Below, in pieces: positions 6,646 to 12,015 of a stretch of DNA of 12,015 nucleotides. The stretch's first letter is position 1, and each line of letters opens with the position of its first letter. A program made the position numbers and the translations under genes. The stretch is from JAFGOM01 sp964428385 (GTDB taxonomy: Archaea > Halobacteriota > Methanomicrobia > Methanomicrobiales > Methanospirillaceae): the NCBI GenBank assembly GCA_964428385.1, contig CAYRYR010000080.1, positions 1 through 12,015 of the forward strand. The letters are read 5' to 3'. The notes under the pieces were generated by a model. That model had not been told where the DNA came from, did not search any database, and saw only the letters and a list, made by a program, of their open reading frames with translations.

Positions 6646-6984
6646 TACATTCTTGAAAAAAACGACCAAGGGCAATATTTTATTTTTCCCCCTTCAATTC
6701 TTACCTTTATCGGACCAAATCACCCTGCTTGTATAGTTGATATCGTCGTTGATGGGCTTTGTGTAAGGTACATGTATGAAAAATATAATCATGAAAATAT
6801 ATAAAAACCCTACAATCCCTGAATGCTCATAAAAGTCCTGTTTTATACTACATATTCAAGTGAAGGGAGCAGCCGTTCTACCAATGGGAATCTTTAAACT
6901 GATATGGCTTACATGGTACTTCAGGTAATCGAAAATACAGGACAAAATCCATACAATGTATCTGCAGATGCAGGATATTCTTCA
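6646..6984 (+). pseudogene. IS1182-type transposase remnant with stops and internal deletion
   Basis: A single frame carries recognisable pieces of an IS1182-family transposase. The N-terminal part, from YILEKNDQGQ through FPPSILTFIGPNHPACIVDI, corresponds to the usual region with FLPPSL and NHPAR-like motifs. It is followed by VVDGL, YMYEKY, then PYNP and MLIKVLFY, the region that normally reads PPYNP.MLLKVLFY. Stops interrupt it at 6802 (TAA), 6820 (TGA) and 6895 (TAA). After TDMAYM (6898-6915) the frame jumps directly to VLQVIENTGQNP and VSADAGYSS (to 6984), a motif that lies far downstream in intact proteins. Roughly 200 codons are therefore missing between, and everything after the ADAGY block is gone too. 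About 113 codons remain of an expected 450-550. No terminal inverted repeats or target duplication were seen. It is an old, dead insertion lying between two other broken genes. Confidence 0.8.
6646..6984 (+). mobile_element. Degraded IS1182-like insertion sequence fragment
   Basis: The boundaries given are only those of recognisable transposase sequence; the true ends of the insertion cannot be located. The right side abuts the stop codon (7000-7002) of the opposite-strand pseudogene within 16 nt, so the insertion or a later deletion removed the element's right part there. The left side begins about 90 nt after the reconstructed stop of the GNAT pseudogene. Confidence 0.55.
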
Positions 6985-6999
6985 TTATCTCAAGCTTTA

Positions 7000-7457
7000 T
7001 TACTCAACATCTTCTTCAACAACATCCAGGGTTATTGTGAATGGATCAAGGGAATGAGAAGATAGGTTCCATCTATCCTTTGTATCCTGAGTACCGGCTG
7101 AAATGAATAGGAATATGTGCCAGGAGTATCCGGTGCCTGAATATTGAATGCAAGATATCCTGCCTCCCTCTGGGATTGCTTTAGTAGTACCAGTCTGTTC
7201 GTCACCAGAATCTGCCATGCTATCAACAGGAGTGGACATGGATGGCAGTATGACCACCAGTCCTTTCATCCAGTTGGTTCCCGGAATTAGTTATCGTAAC
7301 ATAGTCTGTTACTATCTTTCCAGGACGGGCATATACAATATTCCCATCCAAGACTGTTATTTTTAGCCCGTAATCATTACCCCTGTTCAATCGAAGAAAG
7401 TCAGGAACCAGAAAAAAACAGAGAGAAGATAAATGAATTTTGCTTTTTTCGTACCAT
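7000..7457 (-). pseudogene. Pseudogene of a secreted or surface beta-sandwich protein (possibly NBR1-FW/NEW3-like)
   Basis: Three minus-strand frames can be joined into one protein of about 150 residues. The first, starting at ATG 7457, gives a basic-plus-hydrophobic N-terminus (MVRKKQNSFIFSLFF) like a signal peptide, then breaks at a T7 run (plus 7412-7418). The next frame reads GLKITVLDGNIVYARPGK and VTDYVTITNSGN. At about 7271-7280 it shifts to NWMKGLVVILPSMS. At the G-run near 7161-7172 it shifts to AGYLAFNIQAPDTPGTYSYSF and DGTYLL. Near 7047-7053 it shifts back to DPFTITLDVVEEDVE and TAA (7000-7002). Repaired, the series (PG, NSGN-W, APDTPGTY, DGTY, then a final beta strand) resembles small Ig-like domains of the NBR1-FW or NEW3/COG1361 type found in archaeal envelope proteins. 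The family call is inference; that the gene is broken is well supported. A TATA-like TTTATAATAG lies at about 7504-7513 on the minus strand. Confidence 0.6.
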
Positions 7458-7599
7458 TGAAACCCAGTTTGATAACCCAGCTCGGTCTCAGTGCATTGAT
7501 TTCTATTATAAAGTGTTTTTCGGGCTGCCAATATGAGATATGCGAAAATCACTTCCTTTACATCATCTCCTGTACTATAACCTGCCTGAAAGTTAATTC

Positions 7600-7613
7600 G
7601 AACGGGTTTTATC
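7600..7613 (+). promoter_or_regulatory. Candidate promoter of the SLC13 transporter gene (leaderless)
   Basis: GGGTTTTATC (7604-7613) is a TATA-like element centred about 27 nt before ATG 7637, the distance expected from an archaeal TATA box to its transcription start. There is no Shine-Dalgarno sequence before the ATG. Together these suggest a leaderless or nearly leaderless mRNA. A second TATA-like CTATAACC lies at 7575-7582. Confidence 0.35.
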
Positions 7614-7636
7614 TGTAAAATCCAAACATATACAGA

Positions 7637-9145
7637 ATGAAGAACTTTTTTTCCATTATTTTTGGCCTCCTGGTCTTTGGTATTATCATTATAATGCCCG
7701 GTTCTTTCTTCATCACCTGGGAGATACAGGCTACGGCTGCAATAACGGTTCTGATGGTTATCTGGTGGATAACTGAAGCAATCCCGATACCTGCAACCGC
7801 TCTGATTCCTCTAATCGGTTTTCCCCTGCTTGGAGTCCTGACACCGGCAGAGGCATCCGCACCCTACGCAGATAAAACGATATTTCTCTTTCTGGGTGGA
7901 TTTATTATCGCCGCATCTATGCAGCGGTGGAATCTTCACCGAAGAATTGCTCTCTCCATCATCCTTAGGACCGGAACCAGTCCGAGACAAATAATCCTCG
8001 GGTTTATGATAGCCACTGCATTTCTCTCCTTGTGGATATCAAACACTGCAACCGCCATGATGATGATCCCGATTGCAATTGCAATTATCGGAACTATCGG
8101 TATTGACGCCTTTAAAAACGACGGTGATGATATACAAAATCTGGATTTTGCAAAAGCACTGATTATCTCGATAGCATATGCAGCATCAATCGGGGGGCTT
8201 GGAACCATTATTGGTTCTCCTCCTAATGGTATTTTCCTGGCCCAATATCAGACGTTGTTCCCTGCTGCTCCGACAATTGATTTTGTTGACTGGATGGCCT
8301 TTGGAATTCCCCTTGTTGCCATATTCATACCTTTAACCTGGCTCTGGTTGATATACGGACCATATCGTCATCTTCCTGCTACCCTTCCTCAAAGCAAAGA
8401 AATTATCTCCGAAAACCTGAAAAAACTCGGCCCTATGACAACAGGAGAACGATGGACCCTGATGGTGTTTGTGATTACCGCTCTCATGTGGATATTTTCA
8501 AGTACCAAGAACATCGGAGCAATTACCATACCAGGTCTTAATATGATATTCCCTGGCATTGATGACTCTACTATTGCCATGTTTGGTGCGGTCCTGCTCT
8601 TTATTCTGCCTGTCAGTATCAAAAATCGTGAATACACCATGGATTGGAAGTCGGTATTAAAGATTCCCTGGGGCATTCTGATTCTGTTTGGTGGTGGTAT
8701 CTGTCTATCCAAAGCATTTATTATATCAGGCCTTGCAGATGTGCTGGTTACGCAGCTTACCGGATTGAATATCCTCGATATACTCGTTATCGTCTTATTG
8801 GTTGCAATTCTGGTCTCATTCCTCACTGAACTGACCTCAAATACTGCAATAGCATCAGTGATGATGCCGATTCTCGCTATTTCATCAGTAAGCCTGATGA
8901 TTAATCCGGTAATCCTCATGCTTACTGCTGCTCTTGTCGCTTCACTTGCGTTTATGCTTCCTGTTGCGACACCACCGAATGCTGTTGCATTTGGTACCGG
9001 GTATCTGACAATACGGGATCTGATGAAAACAGGATTTGCCCTGAATCTGGTAGGGGTGCTCCTGGTTACCCTGTTTATGTGCACCATCATTTTATGGGCC
9101 CTGGGGATTTCCTTTGAACTTCCTGCATGGGCTGTGGCTCCTTAA
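7637..9145 (+). CDS. SLC13/DASS family anion:sodium symporter
   Basis: A 502-residue inner-membrane carrier of the divalent-anion:Na+ symporter family (NaDC/INDY/CitT-like). These move di- or tricarboxylates, or sulfate, into the cell with Na+. The two family SNT motifs are present, SNTATAMMMIP (136-146) and TSNTAIASVMMP (400-411), each within an internally repeated hairpin-plus-helix unit. Other conserved blocks are WWITEAIPIPATALIPL (43-59), LFLGGFI (84-90), GGLGTIIGSPPNGIF (186-200), GGGICLS (352-358) and ATPPNAVAFGTG (444-455). About eleven to twelve hydrophobic segments cover the chain, which has normal family length and no frameshift. The exact substrate cannot be fixed; a C4-dicarboxylate or sulfate is most likely. 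No catabolic genes are adjacent. It begins 180 nt after the secreted-protein pseudogene start (divergent) and ends tail-to-tail with the H+-ATPase. Confidence 0.93.
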   Translation: MKNFFSIIFGLLVFGIIIIMPGSFFITWEIQATAAITVLMVIWWITEAIPIPATALIPLIGFPLLGVLTPAEASAPYADKTIFLFLGGFIIAASMQRWNLHRRIALSIILRTGTSPRQIILGFMIATAFLSLWISNTATAMMMIPIAIAIIGTIGIDAFKNDGDDIQNLDFAKALIISIAYAASIGGLGTIIGSPPNGIFLAQYQTLFPAAPTIDFVDWMAFGIPLVAIFIPLTWLWLIYGPYRHLPATLPQSKEIISENLKKLGPMTTGERWTLMVFVITALMWIFSSTKNIGAITIPGLNMIFPGIDDSTIAMFGAVLLFILPVSIKNREYTMDWKSVLKIPWGILILFGGGICLSKAFIISGLADVLVTQLTGLNILDILVIVLLVAILVSFLTELTSNTAIASVMMPILAISSVSLMINPVILMLTAALVASLAFMLPVATPPNAVAFGTGYLTIRDLMKTGFALNLVGVLLVTLFMCTIILWALGISFELPAWAVAP

Positions 9146-9147
9146 CC

Positions 9148-9195
9148 TTTTTTTCTTAAAATTCCGGAGAGAACTGGTTATCTCACACTTTTTTT
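9148..9195 (+). terminator. Poly-T termination signals after the SLC13 gene
   Basis: A T7 run begins 2 nt after the stop codon (9148-9154), and a second T7 run lies at 9189-9195. Archaeal RNA polymerase terminates at such U-rich stretches without needing a hairpin. The tandem arrangement directly behind the gene supports transcription ending here. Confidence 0.6.
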
Positions 9196-9509
9196 CGATG
9201 AAGAACCAAATGTTCATTTAACCCATGCATACCTCCTAAAATTTTTCCGGATTCAGGTGCCAATGACGACAATTATCTTCTCAATCCTGGCAAAATTAGA
9301 ATCCTCAATGAAGGGGGATTCCCGGGTACGACACTCAACAGTTGAGACACTGAAAGCGTCTATGATAAAAATTAGAGGATCTTCTTATGATTTGGGATAT
9401 AAGCAGAACAGGAGGAAAGAACAGGAAATATCAGCGTTTCCCATATTCTCATGCAACCAGAAACCTCTGCTATCCGAATGAAAGGAGTGGTACAGGACAT
9501 TCCATCCTG

Positions 9510-9516
9510 AAAAAAA
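9510..9516 (-). terminator. Poly-T terminator after the H+-ATPase gene
   Basis: On the minus strand a T7 run occurs 13 nt after the TAA stop (9532-9530), preceded by AT-rich sequence. It is the expected form of an archaeal intrinsic terminator for this gene and faces the tandem T-runs of the convergent SLC13 gene. Confidence 0.55.
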
Positions 9517-9529
9517 CGATATAAAAGAT

Positions 9530-11974
9530 TTATCTGAAAAACCTGATATTAGAATGATCAAAAAGCCGGTATGCCCTGACTTTGATTGCATCAATAATAA
9601 AGAGAAATACTATAGAATATCCCCATACAACAAGTGCAAGACCCCAGCCCATTGCCGGAAGAAGAATACCATAAACTGTTATAAAGGTGGCAAGAGCCTG
9701 GGTTCCGATGACCGCAGCAACCAGTGGCAAGGCTGGTTTTACCGACCAGAACGGTCCTTTTGTCCGGGCCATAAAGACACAGAGATGACCGGCCACGGAG
9801 AGCTTGAGATAGATAAAAGACTGAAGAACCTCCGGTGAAAGGCCAAACGTGGAAAGTCCCACATACAGAAGACCAAACGATTCCATCACCCCAAAGATAC
9901 CAAGAACAGAGGCAATCCCGAGAACCACCCGCAGGTTCCATCGTTCCGGTTTGTCTGAGTAGATCACCCGGTCATATGCGATGGTCATAATGGGAAAATC
10001 GTTTAAAATAGCAAGTAATACTATCATCAGCGGGGTTACCGGATAAAACTGAAAGAGCACAATTGAGAGGGTGATAAAAAAGAGTACGCGAAGGGTCTCT
10101 GATATCCGGTAAATTGAATAATTGTTCATCCGCTGGAATATCTTTCTGCTCTCCTCAACCGCATCAATGATAACTGATAACCCTGGTCGTGTAAGAACGA
10201 TGTCTGCTGCAGATTTAGCCGCATCACTCGCTCCGGCAACCGCAATTCCTACATCTGCCTTTTTCAGTGCAGGAGCGTCATTGACCCCGTCACCGGTCAT
10301 TCCGACGATGTGGCCGCTTTTTTGAAACAGTTCTACAATTTTGTATTTGTGTTCAGGGAAGACTTCAGAGAAGATGTCAGTAGTATTCACAATAACTTGA
10401 GAATCCTGATAATGGGTTTTAAAAAAAGCATCTGAAACTGAAGCCCGGGTTTTAAGGCCAACCTCCCCGGCAATCTGTTTTGCAATGGCCTCATGATCCC
10501 CGGTCACCATCCTGACACTGATACCCATCTCTTCTGCCGTCTTAATTGTGGCAGCTGAATCTTTCCGGGGGGGATCATACAGGCCGATGAGCCCGGCAAA
10601 AACCCATAAACCGTTGGTATCAGTCCGGGCAACCGCAAGAGCACGATAGCCACCGGACGCGAAATCATTCACCTGAATAGAGACATCATGAGTAATCCGG
10701 TCAGAATCCTGTATGAGTGAAAGAATGGCCTGTGGGGCCCCTTTTGATATCTGGCAAACACCGGTTCCCTCTCTGATAGTTGCCTCAGTCCTTTTTCTGA
10801 CCGGATCAAAAGGGATGAACCTGACTCGTTCTGTCTCTTTTGTCCGTTCTGATACAACCGGATAATCACGGCTTTTTAGAGCAATGGCAATGTCTATCGG
10901 ATCTTTTGTCTCCTCATCAGAAGCAAGGATAGAGAAGGTAAGAACATCCTCATTCGTGAATCCAAAATACGGTATGATACCTGAGACCGTGATGTTGTTC
11001 TCGGTGATAGTACCGGTCTTATCAGCACAGAGAATATCCATCCCGGCCATCTCTTCGATAGCAACCAGTGAACTGACAATGGCTTCTTTTTTTGCAAGAG
11101 CTATTGCTCCAACTGCCATTGTCACCGAGAGGACCGCCGGAAGAGCTGCAGGAATTGCTGCCACGGTCAGGACCAGCGCAAACTGGAGAGTTTCAAAGAG
11201 ATTCTCCTGCCGGTACAGGCCATTTAAAAAGACGATTATAACCATCACAATAGCCAGCAGAATGAGATAATCCCCAATTTTTACAACTGCTCTTTGAAAA
11301 TGGCTCTCATTCGTCGTTTCCCCTACCAGCTGGGTGGTTTTGCCAAAAAAAGTATTTTCACCGGTAGCAAAGACCACCCCGTTCATATCTCCCTGCCTGA
11401 CGATTGAACCGCTATACACACGGTCAAAGGGATGTTTCTCAACGGGAAGCGACTCTCCGGTCAGAGCAGATTCATCTACCTCAAGATATTCACCGGTAAA
11501 AAGGACAAGGTCGGCCGGGATTATCTCTCCGATCCTGATTCGGACAATATCTCCGGGAACCAGATCTTTTCCTGCGATCTCATTGTATTTCCCGTTTCGT
11601 TTCACCCATGCAGTCAGGGCTAGTTTCTGTTTTAGGAGTTCGATTGCATTATCTGCCTTATTCTCCTGCCAGAATCCAACACTTGCATTCACACAGAGAA
11701 GCATGAGAATTATCCAGAAATCATCATACCGTCCGGTTACATAGGAGAGAATAACGGCAATTTCTATCATCCACGGAATAGGACCCCAGAAATACCCGAG
11801 GATTTTTCTGAGTCTGCTTACCTTCTTCTCCTGAATATCATTAGGTCCGAATTCTAAAAAGGCGGCCTTAACCTGTGCATCATTCAGACCGTCCGGTTCG
11901 GTATGATACCGGGAAAAGAGTTCTTCTTTGGAATGAAACTGGATGTTATCAGTACTGCCAGGATTTTCTGTCAT
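9530..11974 (-). CDS. P3A-type plasma-membrane H+-transporting ATPase
   Basis: An 814-residue P-type ATPase that would pump protons out across the cytoplasmic membrane at the cost of ATP. The hallmark FWGPIPWMIE is at 62-71. Cytoplasmic motifs appear in order: actuator TGES (172-175), phosphorylated Asp D318 in DKTGTIT (Ile replaces the usual Leu), nucleotide-binding KGAP (411-414), DPPR (467-470), TGDH (491-494) and hinge TGDGVNDAP (560-568). Residues tied to proton transport in plant and fungal P3A pumps are kept: Asn96 in segment 2 (VNASVGFWQEN), Arg629 in segment 5, and Asn658-Asp659 in segment 6 (ILND), the Asp being the proton acceptor. About ten membrane segments are present. The chain ends shortly after the last one, so the long autoinhibitory tail of eukaryotic homologues is absent. 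ATG 11974 follows GAGGA by 7 nt. Proton export is inferred from these residues. Confidence 0.94.
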   Translation of the reverse strand: MTENPGSTDNIQFHSKEELFSRYHTEPDGLNDAQVKAAFLEFGPNDIQEKKVSRLRKILGYFWGPIPWMIEIAVILSYVTGRYDDFWIILMLLCVNASVGFWQENKADNAIELLKQKLALTAWVKRNGKYNEIAGKDLVPGDIVRIRIGEIIPADLVLFTGEYLEVDESALTGESLPVEKHPFDRVYSGSIVRQGDMNGVVFATGENTFFGKTTQLVGETTNESHFQRAVVKIGDYLILLAIVMVIIVFLNGLYRQENLFETLQFALVLTVAAIPAALPAVLSVTMAVGAIALAKKEAIVSSLVAIEEMAGMDILCADKTGTITENNITVSGIIPYFGFTNEDVLTFSILASDEETKDPIDIAIALKSRDYPVVSERTKETERVRFIPFDPVRKRTEATIREGTGVCQISKGAPQAILSLIQDSDRITHDVSIQVNDFASGGYRALAVARTDTNGLWVFAGLIGLYDPPRKDSAATIKTAEEMGISVRMVTGDHEAIAKQIAGEVGLKTRASVSDAFFKTHYQDSQVIVNTTDIFSEVFPEHKYKIVELFQKSGHIVGMTGDGVNDAPALKKADVGIAVAGASDAAKSAADIVLTRPGLSVIIDAVEESRKIFQRMNNYSIYRISETLRVLFFITLSIVLFQFYPVTPLMIVLLAILNDFPIMTIAYDRVIYSDKPERWNLRVVLGIASVLGIFGVMESFGLLYVGLSTFGLSPEVLQSFIYLKLSVAGHLCVFMARTKGPFWSVKPALPLVAAVIGTQALATFITVYGILLPAMGWGLALVVWGYSIVFLFIIDAIKVRAYRLFDHSNIRFFR

Positions 11975-11983
11975 GATACTGTC

Positions 11984-11999
11984 CTCATTTCGGAATGAG
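11984..11999 (-). promoter_or_regulatory. Inverted repeat overlapping the ribosome binding site of the H+-ATPase gene
   Basis: On the minus strand CTCATT-CCGA-AATGAG forms a perfect 6-bp stem with a 4-nt loop. The final GAG is also the first part of the GAGGA ribosome binding site (11986-11982). If transcribed, it could partly occlude ribosome binding; otherwise it could be an operator between the promoter and the gene. A TATA-like TATACATAG is at the window edge (12015-12007), which would put transcription start near 11985 and favours the operator reading. Confidence 0.35.
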
Positions 12000-12015
12000 T
12001 ACTATCCTATGTATA

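Larger units (their letters stand above)
9146..9529. other. Intergenic region between convergent SLC13 and H+-ATPase genes
   Basis: About 385 bases without a confident gene. Poly-T runs for both strands mark its two ends. A + strand frame opens at GTG 9257 (74 codons) without a Shine-Dalgarno sequence or any family resemblance. It is Lys/Ser/Arg-rich and I do not call it. A near-perfect palindrome CTCAAC-A-GTTGAG sits at 9334-9346. Confidence 0.45.

Noticed and set aside
6396..6656. 86-codon + strand ORF as an independent gene
   Set aside because: Its first part is the C-terminal half of the frameshifted GNAT gene; after about 6525 it runs in the wrong frame past the real stop.
7223..7552. 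109-codon minus ORF as an independent protein
   Set aside because: Only its middle is protein-like; both ends are frame errors of the reconstructed secreted-protein pseudogene.
8389..9090. 233-codon minus-strand ORF
   Set aside because: It is an antisense shadow of the SLC13 transporter, which has complete family motifs on the + strand.
9334..9346. Palindrome CTCAAC-A-GTTGAG
   Set aside because: Short, between two convergent gene ends, no promoter nearby; chance is likely.
9257..9481. 74-codon + strand ORF with GTG start
   Set aside because: No Shine-Dalgarno sequence, low-complexity Lys/Ser/Arg composition and no family resemblance; it lies between two terminators.

Overview
The window looks like chromosomal DNA of a methanogenic euryarchaeon, most plausibly from the Methanomicrobiales (Methanospirillum-like). 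This is inferred from three things. The protein repertoire includes a UvsE-type UV endonuclease, a plant-plasma-membrane-like P3A H+-ATPase and a SLC13 carrier. The base composition is moderately AT-rich. Several genes have archaeal TATA-like elements about 25 nt before a start or short leader, and T-runs sit at gene ends. No rRNA, tRNA, CRISPR array or intact mobile element was seen.

Layout: (1) 2-136, the tail of an unidentified + strand gene, convergent with a small cupin (145-483, -). (2) 905-2570, a two-gene + strand operon for an ABC-2 type exporter (ATPase plus permease, 1 nt apart). (3) 2904-4370, two - strand genes, a UvsE UV-damage endonuclease preceded by a spermidine/spermine acetyltransferase-like GNAT enzyme. 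(4) 4762-5829, a - strand SAM-dependent methyltransferase with an unrecognised helical N-terminal region. (5) 6068-7457, a decay island holding three broken genes next to each other: a phosphinothricin-acetyltransferase-like GNAT gene with three frameshifts, an IS1182-type transposase remnant with in-frame stops and an internal deletion, and a secreted beta-sandwich protein gene with several frameshifts on the opposite strand. (6) 7637-9145, an intact SLC13/DASS anion:Na+ symporter (+), convergent with (7) 9530-11974, an intact P3A-type proton-pumping ATPase (-).

The live genes are mostly independent units: small-molecule export, UV repair, amine acetylation, methylation, organic-anion or sulfate uptake, and ATP-driven proton export. 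Only the ABC pair is a clear operon.

I found no convincing new multi-gene system. The most informative part is the decay island, whose short ORFs look like unrelated hypothetical proteins but can be rebuilt into three recognisable genes. Other points worth checking are a variant metal site in UvsE, a palindrome at its promoter, and a 6-bp inverted repeat overlapping the ribosome binding site of the H+-ATPase gene.
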